From assembly GCF_009932725.1 (NCBI RefSeq), contig NZ_BLJU01000027.1, positions 92,529 through 156,528 of the forward strand: 64,000 nt of DNA, written 5' to 3'. Positions within the stretch are counted from its first letter, which is position 1, and each line of letters opens with the position of its first letter. Shown here one piece after another: positions 15,356 to 25,862 of the stretch. Source of the stretch: Pseudomonas yangonensis. Lineage in GTDB: Bacteria > Pseudomonadota > Gammaproteobacteria > Pseudomonadales > Pseudomonadaceae. Made by a program: the position numbers and the translations under genes. The notes beneath the pieces are model-generated. The model saw nothing but the letters and a program-made list of their open reading frames with translations. It made no database searches and was not told the origin of the DNA.

Positions 15356-17821
15356 ATGAGCGAATCGCACGGCGAGACCGAAAGTGCCGTAACACAGTTC
15401 AAGGCGGCCATTCTGGCCAAGCTGCGCTACGCAGTGGGCAAGGACCCAAGTACCGCCTTCGACCATGACTGGTTCGAGGCATTGGCTCTGGCCACCCGCG
15501 ACCACATGATCGACCGCTGGGAAGAATCCTCCGCTCAGGTCGAGCGCCAGGGCGCCAAGCGTATCTATTACCTGTCTCTGGAATTCCTGATCGGCCGGCT
15601 GTTGGTGGATAACCTGAGCAATCTCGGTCTGCTCGACACGGCCCGCCAGGCCATGGCCGAACTCGGTGTCGAACTCGAGCGCATCCGCGTTGTGGAACCG
15701 GATGCGGCGCTGGGCAACGGCGGGCTCGGCCGTCTCGCCGCCTGCTTCATGGAGAGCATGGCGACCCTGCGCCTGGCCGCTCATGGTTACGGCATCCGCT
15801 ATGAACATGGCCTGTTCCGCCAGGCCATAATCGATGGCTGGCAGGCCGAACAGACCGAAACCTGGCTCGACTTCGGCAACCCTTGGGAATTCGAACGTCC
15901 GGAGGTGGCCTATCGCATCGGTTTCGGTGGTGGAGTGACGACTCTGGACGATGGCTCCGGTACCACACGGCTGCAGTGGCAGCCGCAGGAGACGGTGCGC
16001 GCCATTGCTTACGATACGCCGGTGGTGGGGTGGCGCGGCGCGTCGGTCAATACCTTGCGGCTGTGGCGTGCGCGCGCCGAAGAGGACCTGCAGCTGGACC
16101 GCTTCAACGCTGGCGATCATTTCGGCGCCGTAGCCGGAGAGGTCCGCGCTGAGAGTATCTCGCGCGTGCTCTATCCGGCCGACGATACCGAGGCCGGCCA
16201 GGAGCTGCGCCTGCGCCAGGAGTACTTTCTGGTCTCCGCCTCGCTGCAGGATCTGCTCGAGCGCCATTTGCGCCTGCACCAGGACCTGCAAAGGCTGCCG
16301 CAACACGTGGCGATCCAGCTCAACGATACCCATCCGGCCATCGCCGTGGTCGAACTGATGCGCCTGCTGGTGGATGAACATCGCATGCCCTGGGCACAAG
16401 CCTGGCAGCTGACGGTGGCGACCACCGCCTATACCAACCACACCCTGCTGCCGGAAGCACTGGAGTCCTGGCCGGTGGCGCTGATGGAGCGTCTGCTGCC
16501 GCGGCATCTGCAAATCATCTATCTGATCAATGCCGAACATATCGACGCGTTGCGCGCGAAAGACATTCACGACTTCCGTCTGCTGCGTGCTGTGTCGTTG
16601 ATCGAGGAGGATCATGGCCGTCGCGTACGTATGGGCAACCTGGCGTTTCTCGGTGCGCACAGCATCAACGGGGTTTCCGCGCTGCATACCCGGCTGATGC
16701 GCGATACGGTGTTTCGCGACTTGCACCGGCTGTACCCCGATCGGGTGAACAACAAGACCAATGGCGTGACCTTCCGCCGCTGGCTGTTTCAGGTCAATCC
16801 GGGGCTTACTCATTTGCTGGTGGACGCCTTGGGCGAGCCCGTGCTGCAGCGCCCCGAGGAGCACCTCAGGGAGCTGGAGCCTTACGCCGAGCGTCAGGAC
16901 TTTCGCGATGAGTACGCGCTATGCCGCCAGCGCAGCAAGGAAGCCTTGGCCGAGCGGGTGCGGCAACTGCTGGGGATCAATCTCGACACCACCGCCATCT
17001 TCGATGTGCACGTCAAACGCATTCACGAATACAAACGTCAGCTCCTCAACCTGCTGCATACCGTGGCCTTGTACCAGGCCATCCGCAACGATCCGACCAC
17101 CGACTGGGCGCCGCGGGTGAAGATCTTCGCCGGCAAGGCAGCGGCCAGTTATCGCCAGGCCAAGCTGATCATCAAACTGGCCAATGACATCAGCCGCACC
17201 ATCAATGACGATCCCACCGTACGTGGATTGCTCAAGGTGGTGTTCATTCCCAATTACAACGTCAGCCTGGCCGAATCCATCATTCCCGCGGCCGACCTGT
17301 CCGAGCAGATTTCCACTGCAGGACTGGAAGCCTCGGGCACTAGCAACATGAAGTTCGCCCTCAACGGCGCGCTGACCATCGGTACCCTGGACGGTGCCAA
17401 CGTGGAAATGAGCGAGCAGGTCGGCGATGAGCATATGTTCATCTTCGGCATGACTGCCCAGCAGGTGGCTGCCCGTCAGCGCCTGGGCCTTGACATGGGC
17501 GACGTGGTCGCCGATTCCGAGCGGCTGGAGGCCGCGCTCGGCGCCATCCGGGCCGGCGTATTCTCGCCGGACGATCCGTCGCGTTACGTGGGGTTGGTCG
17601 ATTCGTTGCTGTACGAAGACCGCTTCATGGTCTGCGCCGACTTCGATGCGTACTGGAAGGCGCAGCGCCATGTCGATCAACGCTGGCAGCGGCCCGAGCA
17701 TTGGTGGCGTTCGGCTGTGCTCAATACCGCGCGCATGGGCTGGTTCTCCTCTGATCGCACCATCGCCGAATACGCCCGGGACATCTGGCAGGTGCCGCTG
17801 CCGCCTCGTGAAGGGGACTGA
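15356..17821 (+). CDS. glgP: Glycogen/alpha-glucan phosphorylase
   Basis: An 821-residue GT35 phosphorylase that releases glucose-1-phosphate from the non-reducing ends of alpha-1,4-glucan. The pyridoxal phosphate lysine is Lys666 in GTSNMKFALNGA, followed by GTLDGANVEM. Other family blocks are NGGLGRLAACF, TNHTLLPEALE and KRIHEYKRQLLN. The length is typical (about 800-830). AAGGGG precedes the ATG. It stands alone on the plus strand between the two glucan operons and ends in a strong hairpin. With GlgX and MalQ it provides glucan breakdown. Confidence 0.95.
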   Translation: MSESHGETESAVTQFKAAILAKLRYAVGKDPSTAFDHDWFEALALATRDHMIDRWEESSAQVERQGAKRIYYLSLEFLIGRLLVDNLSNLGLLDTARQAMAELGVELERIRVVEPDAALGNGGLGRLAACFMESMATLRLAAHGYGIRYEHGLFRQAIIDGWQAEQTETWLDFGNPWEFERPEVAYRIGFGGGVTTLDDGSGTTRLQWQPQETVRAIAYDTPVVGWRGASVNTLRLWRARAEEDLQLDRFNAGDHFGAVAGEVRAESISRVLYPADDTEAGQELRLRQEYFLVSASLQDLLERHLRLHQDLQRLPQHVAIQLNDTHPAIAVVELMRLLVDEHRMPWAQAWQLTVATTAYTNHTLLPEALESWPVALMERLLPRHLQIIYLINAEHIDALRAKDIHDFRLLRAVSLIEEDHGRRVRMGNLAFLGAHSINGVSALHTRLMRDTVFRDLHRLYPDRVNNKTNGVTFRRWLFQVNPGLTHLLVDALGEPVLQRPEEHLRELEPYAERQDFRDEYALCRQRSKEALAERVRQLLGINLDTTAIFDVHVKRIHEYKRQLLNLLHTVALYQAIRNDPTTDWAPRVKIFAGKAAASYRQAKLIIKLANDISRTINDDPTVRGLLKVVFIPNYNVSLAESIIPAADLSEQISTAGLEASGTSNMKFALNGALTIGTLDGANVEMSEQVGDEHMFIFGMTAQQVAARQRLGLDMGDVVADSERLEAALGAIRAGVFSPDDPSRYVGLVDSLLYEDRFMVCADFDAYWKAQRHVDQRWQRPEHWWRSAVLNTARMGWFSSDRTIAEYARDIWQVPLPPREGD

Positions 17822-17833
17822 GGCCTGCAGCCG

Positions 17834-17874
17834 GTTCAACCTCTGCTGCTCAAGATGCGCAGCAGAGGTTGAAC
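17834..17874. terminator. Strong 16-bp hairpin after glgP
   Basis: A perfect 16-bp stem (GTTCAACCTCTGCTGC and its complement) with a 9-nt loop, between glgP (+) and the small gene at 17881 (-). There is no U-tract. The placement between convergent genes suggests a bidirectional terminator. Confidence 0.7.
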
Positions 17875-17880
17875 GGGTAC

Positions 17881-18102
17881 TCAGCGCTGCACGCGGTGCG
17901 CGGGTGTCGTGCCGCTTTTCTTCGGGTGCAGGATGCGCGTGACCTGCACGTCGGTGAACTCATTGGGCCACTCGAAGGTGTGCAGGGCACTGAGGTAGTG
18001 GCGCGCCTGGTCTGGCGTGAGCTGCTCGCGGTCCGACTCGACTTCGACGCTGTGTGGCTGGTTATGCAGGATGTAGCTGATCAGATGCAGTGGCTTGGCC
18101 AT
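17881..18102 (-). CDS. Small conserved hypothetical protein
   Basis: A 73-residue soluble protein. I recognise no family. It begins MAKPLHLISYILHNQPHSVE and ends in a basic tail (HPKKSGTTPAHRVQR). GGAGG lies 6 nt before the ATG and a possible ECF-type promoter lies 35-60 nt upstream, so translation is likely. The hairpin at 17834 would terminate it. Confidence 0.62.
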   Translation of the reverse strand: MAKPLHLISYILHNQPHSVEVESDREQLTPDQARHYLSALHTFEWPNEFTDVQVTRILHPKKSGTTPAHRVQR

Positions 18103-18134
18103 GGTATGCCTCCGGTTTTGCTGAGTAATGTGTG

Positions 18135-18163
18135 ATAGACCAGACCTTCACGCTCGCAAGTTC
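18135..18163 (-). promoter_or_regulatory. Possible ECF-type promoter, minus strand
   Basis: On the minus strand GCGGGAACTT is followed by a 20-nt spacer from GAAC and TCTAT, upstream of the gene starting at 18102. The long spacer and a -10 ending in T lower confidence. Confidence 0.42.
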
Positions 18164-18270
18164 CCGCTATCCGCCAGATGGTGCTTCCCCGGGCCTGCTT
18201 ATGCGCACCAGCCTCGCGCCTTGACCGGGTGGCGAAGGCACAGGCTGCGTCGGTACGGGCTTTACTGGCG

Positions 18271-19245
18271 CTAACCGGGCTGGGTTTCGGCCGTTTGCTC
18301 ACCGCGCTTGCGCAGGGTTTTCGCGCGTTTCTCCAGCACCAGATAGGTGACGCTGGCCACCAGCAGCGGCAGCAGGTAATAGAGCACGCGATAGGCGAGC
18401 AGGGCGGCGATCAGGCTGGCCTGGCTGTACTGGTGTTGCAGCAGGGCGAGAAACACTGCTTCAAGCACGCCAAGTCCGGCAGGAATGTGCGCCACCACTG
18501 CCGCCATGCAACTGATCAGCAGCACGCCGAGCACGGAAGGGTAGGAGGCGCCGTCCGGCAGCAGCCAGAAGATCAAAGCCGCCATCAGCGCCCAGTTGCT
18601 GGCACCCAGGCACAGCTGCAGCAGCGCCATCTTCAACGAGGGCAGGGTGATCGCACGTTCGCGCAGGTGCCACACGCGTTGCCGGGCAAAGGCGCAGATG
18701 CCGATGTAGGCGCTTACCACCCCCAGCAGAGCGAATCCCAGCAATTGCAGGCCGGTGACGCCCAGCCCCCAGTTGTCGGGTAGCTGCACCAGGCGCAGGG
18801 AGAAGATCACTCCGGCCAACGCCATATAACCAGTCCAGTTGGTCAGCAGGCTGAGGCTGAGAATGCGCGTCACCGTCGAGGCGCTCAGGCCCAGACGCAT
18901 GTACAGCCGGTAGCGCATGGCTACGCCGCCGATCCAGGTGGTGAAGTTGAGGTTGAAGGCGTAACAGACCATCGCCACCGGCATGACCTGACGCGCCGGC
19001 AACTGATGCCGGCTGTACCGGCGGCCGAGTAGGTCATAGCCGCTGAACACCACATAACTGGCGAAGGCGATCAGCACTCCAACCAGCAGAGTCTGTGCAC
19101 TGTAATCACTGAGCGACTGGCGTACTTCGCCCCAGTCCAGATTGCGTATCAGCATGTACAGCAATGCCGGCACCGCCAGGAGGAAGAACAGGGTCAGTGC
19201 GCGTTTGCCCCAGCGCATCCAGGGGTTGTTCTGAGCACTGTTCAT
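18271..19245 (-). CDS. YbhN-like flippase-type membrane protein (UPF0104)
   Basis: A 324-residue integral membrane protein with about eight hydrophobic helices, of the lysylphosphatidylglycerol synthetase TM-region/UPF0104 family. NLNFTTWIGGVAMRYRLY matches the family's central motif. The ATG at 19245 overlaps the stop of the ClsB-like gene (ATGA), which decides the start over longer upstream reads. The gene order endonuclease-like, phospholipase D-like, YbhN-like is the same as ybhP-clsB-ybhN in E. coli. A lipid transport or cardiolipin-linked role is inferred from that context. Confidence 0.85.
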   Translation of the reverse strand: MNSAQNNPWMRWGKRALTLFFLLAVPALLYMLIRNLDWGEVRQSLSDYSAQTLLVGVLIAFASYVVFSGYDLLGRRYSRHQLPARQVMPVAMVCYAFNLNFTTWIGGVAMRYRLYMRLGLSASTVTRILSLSLLTNWTGYMALAGVIFSLRLVQLPDNWGLGVTGLQLLGFALLGVVSAYIGICAFARQRVWHLRERAITLPSLKMALLQLCLGASNWALMAALIFWLLPDGASYPSVLGVLLISCMAAVVAHIPAGLGVLEAVFLALLQHQYSQASLIAALLAYRVLYYLLPLLVASVTYLVLEKRAKTLRKRGEQTAETQPG

Positions 19246-20444
19246 CCGGTTTTTTCCTCTTCGTAGCCGCTGACCTTTTCGGCAGGCTCCAGCGGTTTCA
19301 GTCTTTTGCGGTGCGCTGGCAGCCAGCCGGCGATAGCCGGGAAGCGGCGCAGAAAGTGAAAGCACAGGAACACAATCGGCGCGCGCCACCAGTAGCCGCG
19401 TATCACGCGTTCGAGCTCGATGCGTTTGCAGTGCGCGGCCGAAAGCTGGGTCAGGTGCTCGTAAAGGTACTGGTTGAACGGCCGGTCACGGATCACCAGG
19501 TTGGCTTCCAGGTTCAGCGCCAGGCTCAGTGGGTCGAGATTGCTCGAGCCCACCGTGGACCAGTCGTCGTCCACCAGCGCCACCTTGCCGTGCAGCGGGC
19601 GCTGGCAGTATTCGTAGACCACCACGTTGTGGCGCAGCAGGTAGTTGTAGAGCAGGCGAGAGAAGGCCTGAACCCAGCGCATGTCCGGCTGCCCCTGAAG
19701 GATCAGCGTTACCTCCACGCCGCGTTGCGCCGCGTTGCGCAAGGCGCGCAGCACGCGGTAACCGGGAAAGAAATAGGCGTTGGCGATTACCACGCGCTTG
19801 CGTGCGGATTCGAACGCACGCAGGTGTTCATCCTCGATATCGGTGGTGTGGCGCTCGTTGTCACGCTCGAGCAGCATCACCCGCGCATCGCCCATCGGCT
19901 TTCTGGAGGGTTGAGCAGGGCTCGGTTCGCTGACGGCAGGACGCAGCAGTCGCAGCATGGCCACGTGCAGATCGCTGACGACAGGGCCCATGACCTCGAC
20001 GGCATAGTCCTGCTTGGCCATCTCGCCGAAGTCGCCGAGATGATCGGCCGAGTAGTTGATACCGCCGACGAAGGCGCGCTCACCGTCGATCACCACCAGC
20101 TTGCGATGCAGACGCCGGAACAGGTTGGTGCGCATGCCCAGGTGCCTTGGGCTGGGATCGAAGACATGGATCTTCACCCCTTCGCGGGTCAGCGCGGCGA
20201 CGTACTCGTGCTGCAGGTCGGCGGTGCCGTAGCCGTCCACGGCAATGACCACGCGCACGCCGCGCCGCGCCGCCTCGATCAGCACTTGCTGCAGTTCGAG
20301 GCCGACCTTGTCCTCTCGGATGATGAAGGTCTCGAGCAACACTTCGATGCGTGCCGCGCGGATGCATTCGAACACGCGCGGGTAATAGCCTTCGCCATTG
20401 ATCAGCAGGCGCAGCTGGTTGCCGTCTCGCCATATGCCGCTCAC
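19242..20444 (-). CDS. clsB: Cardiolipin synthase B-like phospholipase D protein
   Basis: A 400-residue phospholipase D superfamily protein with two HKD motifs: HRKLVVIDGERAFVGG at about 113 and HGKVALVDDDWSTVGSSN at about 290. Both are complete (HxKx4Dx6GG/S). ClsB-type enzymes make cardiolipin from phosphatidylglycerol or from phosphatidylglycerol plus phosphatidylethanolamine at the inner membrane. It starts with GTG overlapping the stop of the upstream gene (GTGA). It lacks the N-terminal double transmembrane region of ClsA, consistent with ClsB. The symbol rests on family and synteny. Confidence 0.85.
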   Translation of the reverse strand: MSGIWRDGNQLRLLINGEGYYPRVFECIRAARIEVLLETFIIREDKVGLELQQVLIEAARRGVRVVIAVDGYGTADLQHEYVAALTREGVKIHVFDPSPRHLGMRTNLFRRLHRKLVVIDGERAFVGGINYSADHLGDFGEMAKQDYAVEVMGPVVSDLHVAMLRLLRPAVSEPSPAQPSRKPMGDARVMLLERDNERHTTDIEDEHLRAFESARKRVVIANAYFFPGYRVLRALRNAAQRGVEVTLILQGQPDMRWVQAFSRLLYNYLLRHNVVVYEYCQRPLHGKVALVDDDWSTVGSSNLDPLSLALNLEANLVIRDRPFNQYLYEHLTQLSAAHCKRIELERVIRGYWWRAPIVFLCFHFLRRFPAIAGWLPAHRKRLKPLEPAEKVSGYEEEKTG

Positions 20445-21229
20445 AGATGAATCTCCGCTGCCAGTGGCGCGTGGTCGGACAGATGCGACCAGGGCCGGGT
20501 AGACAACACCTGCGGCTCATGCGCCGTGGCGTTGCGGGTGTAGATACGGTCCAGGCGCAGCAGCGGCATGCGCGCCGGGAAACTGCGTGCAGGCTTGCCG
20601 TGGCGATGTTCGAAGGCTTCGCGCAGGCCGTGCGGTGCCAGCTGTTCGTCCGCACGCAGGCGCCAATCGTTGAAGTCGCCGGCAACGATCACCGGTGCGT
20701 CCGGGTCGAAAGTGGCCAGCAGGTCGAGCAGCAAGCCTATCTGCTGACGGCGATGCGCCTCACGCAGGCCCAGATGCACGCATACCGCGTGCACAGCGTT
20801 CTGCCCCGGCACGTCCAGGCGACAATGCAGCAGACCGCGCTGCTCGGTGCCGCTGACCGTCACGTCGAGGTTGTGGTGCTCGACGATGGGAAAGCGCGAG
20901 AGCAGGGCGTTGCCGTGGTCTCCGGCCGGGTAAACGGCATTGCGTCCGTAGGCGAACTGCGGCCACATGCTGTCGGCGAGAAATTCGTACTGCGGCACGC
21001 TGGGCCAGTCATGGAAGCGCTTGGCGTGCAGGGCATGATTGCCGAGCACCTCCTGTAGGAATACCAGATCGGACCCTGTGGCCTGCACGGCGCTGCGCAG
21101 CTCCGGCAGGATGAAACGTCGGTTGAGAGCGGTGAAGCCCTTGTGCGTGTTGATCGTCAGCACGCGCAGGCACTTGACCGGCGTCACGCGGTCGATGATC
21201 ACCTCCGGTTTGGCAATGGTGTTGTTCAT
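20441..21229 (-). CDS. ybhP: Endonuclease/exonuclease/phosphatase family protein (YbhP-like)
   Basis: A 262-residue EEP-fold metal-dependent hydrolase. Motifs are TINTHKGF, VFLQEVLGNH (metal-binding Glu), VAGDFNDWR, RLDRIYTRN and SDHAPLAAEI (catalytic Asp-His). It has no signal peptide. Its place directly before the ClsB-like and YbhN-like genes matches E. coli ybhP. The substrate is unknown and may be a phosphodiester of lipid or nucleic acid. It follows the alcohol dehydrogenase gene by 16 nt and so probably shares its transcript. Confidence 0.83.
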   Translation of the reverse strand: MNNTIAKPEVIIDRVTPVKCLRVLTINTHKGFTALNRRFILPELRSAVQATGSDLVFLQEVLGNHALHAKRFHDWPSVPQYEFLADSMWPQFAYGRNAVYPAGDHGNALLSRFPIVEHHNLDVTVSGTEQRGLLHCRLDVPGQNAVHAVCVHLGLREAHRRQQIGLLLDLLATFDPDAPVIVAGDFNDWRLRADEQLAPHGLREAFEHRHGKPARSFPARMPLLRLDRIYTRNATAHEPQVLSTRPWSHLSDHAPLAAEIHL

Positions 21230-21245
21230 CTTCAGCCCCGCTCAG

Positions 21246-22514
21246 TCACAAGCTGCCGGGCTTCTTCGAGCGGGATTCGCCAAGCGGGTCGGCTTCGGCG
21301 ATGGCGCGATCAAGAATCGCGCCGCTGTGCACGCGCTCTTCGCTGCCGTGGCTGGCGTCGTTCTTCGCCGGCTGCAACTGCACCTTGATCCAGCCGCTGT
21401 CACGCCGGTCGAAGGCCTTGAAGGCTTCGATGGCATCGCTCATGGGTTTGACCTGGGTGAGGATCTTCGCCGGGTCGATGCGACCGGCCTGGACCATCTC
21501 GATCAGCAGGGGGATGTAGCGGCGGTGGTTGCAGTTGCCCATATTGACGCTGAGGTTCTTGTTCATCGCCTGACCGATGGGAAACTCACGCGCCTGTTGC
21601 GGATAGACACCGATGATGCCCAGCGTGCCGGCCTTGGCCAGCGCGTCCACGGCCCATTGCAAGGCCTGCTCGGGGGCGTCGCCAGGTTGCCATTCATGAC
21701 CTTCGGGCTGGCGTGGCGAGTGACCGTGGGCAGGGCACTGCGCGTCGACGCCTACCGCATCGATAGCACGATCCACGCCGATACCGTTGGTCAGGCGGCG
21801 CAGGGTTTCCACCGGGTCCTCACGGTCGAAGTTGATCACTTCGGCGCCCTGGCGGCGCGCCATGTCCAGACGGTCGTCGAGGTGATCGATGGCGAACACC
21901 CGCGCAGCGCCCAGCAGCTTGGCGCTGGCGATGGCGAACTGGCCGACCGGGCCGGCGCCGAACACTGCCACGGTGTCGCCGCTGCCGACTTCGGCCAGTT
22001 CGGCACCGAAGTACCCGGTGGGGAAGATATCGGAGAGCAGGATGGCCTGGTCGTCGCTGATCTCGCTGGGCAGCTTCACCAGGCCGATATTGGCGAAGGG
22101 AATGCGCGCCATCTCGGCCTGCAGGCCGTGGAACGCCCCGGTGATTTCCGGGCCGCCGTAAAAGGAGGTGCCGGCCTGTTTGCCGTTTGGGTTGGCCTCG
22201 TCGCATTGGGCGTAGTAGCCGGCGCGGCAATAGCTGCAGTTGCCACAGGCGATGGTGGAGGGCACCACGACGCGATCGCCGATGTTCAGATTGCGCACGT
22301 CACTGCCCAGCGCCTCGACGATGCCCACGGCTTCATGACCGAGGATGGTGCCCTTGCGCATGCCGCCGACAGTGCCGCGCACGAAATGCAGGTCAGTACC
22401 GCAGATGGCCGAGGCAGTGATACGGATGACCGCATCGGTACTGGCCTGCACCTCAGGCTCGGGTACGTCGTCCAGGCGAATATCGCCTATATCGTGGAAT
22501 ACCACTGCTTTCAT
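21246..22514 (-). CDS. Zinc-dependent alcohol/formaldehyde dehydrogenase
   Basis: A 422-residue MDR dehydrogenase related to glutathione-independent formaldehyde dehydrogenase. Catalytic zinc elements are CGTDLHFVRG and GHEAVGIVE. The structural zinc tetracysteine is in ACGNCSYCRAGYYAQC. The coenzyme loop is AVFGAGPVGQFA. A long insertion with GHSPRQPEGHEWQPGD is typical of this subgroup. The ATG at 22514 begins the conserved MKAVVFHDIG; the longer read has no support. It heads the ybhP-clsB-ybhN operon behind an ECF-type promoter. Confidence 0.87.
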   Translation of the reverse strand: MKAVVFHDIGDIRLDDVPEPEVQASTDAVIRITASAICGTDLHFVRGTVGGMRKGTILGHEAVGIVEALGSDVRNLNIGDRVVVPSTIACGNCSYCRAGYYAQCDEANPNGKQAGTSFYGGPEITGAFHGLQAEMARIPFANIGLVKLPSEISDDQAILLSDIFPTGYFGAELAEVGSGDTVAVFGAGPVGQFAIASAKLLGAARVFAIDHLDDRLDMARRQGAEVINFDREDPVETLRRLTNGIGVDRAIDAVGVDAQCPAHGHSPRQPEGHEWQPGDAPEQALQWAVDALAKAGTLGIIGVYPQQAREFPIGQAMNKNLSVNMGNCNHRRYIPLLIEMVQAGRIDPAKILTQVKPMSDAIEAFKAFDRRDSGWIKVQLQPAKNDASHGSEERVHSGAILDRAIAEADPLGESRSKKPGSL

Positions 22515-22632
22515 GATTGTCTCCCGTTGTCGGTCAGATGCCGTGCGTATCGCTGTCGCAAGGCAGCTGCCATAGGGCACGCCCGTGCGCGCCAGAAAGA
22601 ACGGCGCCACGGTTTACCCGACGTCTTTGTTT

Positions 22633-22660
22633 TTCGAGTCGACGGACAAAAGCAGGGTTC
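22633..22660 (-). promoter_or_regulatory. ECF-type promoter of the adh-ybhP-clsB-ybhN operon
   Basis: On the minus strand an A-tract and GCCTGAACC, a 19-nt spacer from GAAC, then TCGAA, about 120 nt before the ATG at 22514. It resembles the site at 15203 in both -35 and A-tract. Confidence 0.66.
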
Positions 22661-22710
22661 AGGCTTTTTTTCGGTTCTTCGTATAGCTTGGGGGAAGTGC
22701 GGGTTGAGAT

Positions 22711-23399
22711 CGGACTGGCAATGTAAGTGTTAGCTGCCGATGACTGGGCACTATCCGTTAGCGCGCCGCCTGTCCTGATGGTTTCGCCCCTACGGGCGAG
22801 TCACTTTCTCTTGCTTGCCCAAGAGAAAGTAACCAAAGAGAAGGGCACCCCGACATCCGGGTTTCGCTACGCGAAACTTCCCTCGTTCCGGCGCTGCTCC
22901 GGGGGCCGGCTTACAAGGGCCGTCCATGGCCCTTTAAGCCTTTCGCCGCATCCATGCGGCTCATCCCCTACGCAACACCTCCACTCGGCCTCCTGACGGG
23001 GACTTGGGCGCCGTCTGTGAGATCGCGCTTCAAGAACAAAAGCCAAACGCTACCGACTTTGATCTTGTGGAGATCTCGCAAGCCCGCGAACTGGCCCCCT
23101 TCAGGAGGCCGAGTGGAATCGCCGTGGAAGAGGTTGAGCGACATGGATGTCGCGAGAGCTGTGATGGGCCAGGGATGGCCCTTCACAGCGTGCCCCTGGA
23201 ACGGTGATGGAGCGAGGGAACCCCGGCGCAGCAGGGCGGGGGCGCCTAGCTCGTATGCAGGGGGTGTGTTTCTTTGCTTACTTTCTTTGCACAAGCAAAG
23301 AAAGTGAGTCGCCCGTAAGGGGCGAAACCCATCAGATCAGACGATCTCGCTAACGAAGAGTGCCAAGTCATCGGCAGCTAACACGTCATTGTCAGTCCG
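22711..23399. repeat. 689-bp element bounded by ~140-bp inverted repeats
   Basis: The left arm (22711-22853) and right arm (23263-23399) are imperfect inverted copies. They share terminal CGGACTG-CAATG, then TGTTAGCTGCCGATGACT, a GTTTCGCCCC-TACGGGCGA block, and a self-complementary hairpin (ACTTTCTCTTG with CAAGAGAAAGT on the left, TTTCTTTGC with GCAAAGAAA on the right). The interior (22854-23262) has further palindromes, for example ACTCGGCCTCCTGA at 22982 against its complement near 23101. No transposase is present. The GTTTCGCCCC-TACGGGCGA plus hairpin unit is a recurrent intergenic repeat in Pseudomonas (from memory). Short reading frames here look spurious. Confidence 0.82.
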
Positions 23400-23467
23400 G
23401 TACAAGCGTATCCTCCCCGCGAGAACGCGAAAGAGCGTTTTCCTGCCTGCCATCCATGGCTGCGGTT

Positions 23468-25588
<2,121 letters not shown>

Positions 25589-25598
25589 GGTGGCGACC

Positions 25599-25862
25599 TC
25601 AGGCTTTCGGCGTTTTGGGCGTGCGGGGGGCACGGGGTTTCTTCAGCAATGCCGGCTGTTCGACTTCGCTCAGCGGCACCGTCTTCGGTTTGCTGATACG
25701 CCGCGGCTTGGGTGCGGCCTGGGTTTGGGCTTGCGCTTGCGCCTCGGCTTCGGCCAGCTTGCTGGCCATCTTCCAGTGCCGTTCGTGTTGGCCTTGGGGG
25801 CGGCCTTCGGACTCCCAGATCTGGAAGGCAAATTCGCGGATACGCTGTTCATCGATGCTCAT
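25599..25862 (-). CDS. DUF2934 small protein inside the glucan operon
   Basis: An 87-residue protein. Residues 1-35 (IDEQRIREFAFQIWESEGRP, then HERHWKMA) match the short DUF2934 motif of unknown function. The rest is an Ala/Gln-rich stretch followed by a Lys/Pro/Arg-rich tail (KKPRAPRTPKTPKA), probably disordered and basic. Its ATG overlaps the treY stop (ATGA), and glgX starts 10 nt after its stop. It is therefore locked into the trehalose/glucan operon. A structural or regulatory role in glucan metabolism is inferred from this placement only. Confidence 0.8.
   Translation of the reverse strand: MSIDEQRIREFAFQIWESEGRPQGQHERHWKMASKLAEAEAQAQAQTQAAPKPRRISKPKTVPLSEVEQPALLKKPRAPRTPKTPKA

Noticed and set aside
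22968..23294. A 108-codon minus-strand frame, and others on the plus strand, inside the inverted-repeat element
   Set aside because: The frames follow from the palindromic repeat. Similar hypothetical proteins in other genomes are most likely repeat artefacts.
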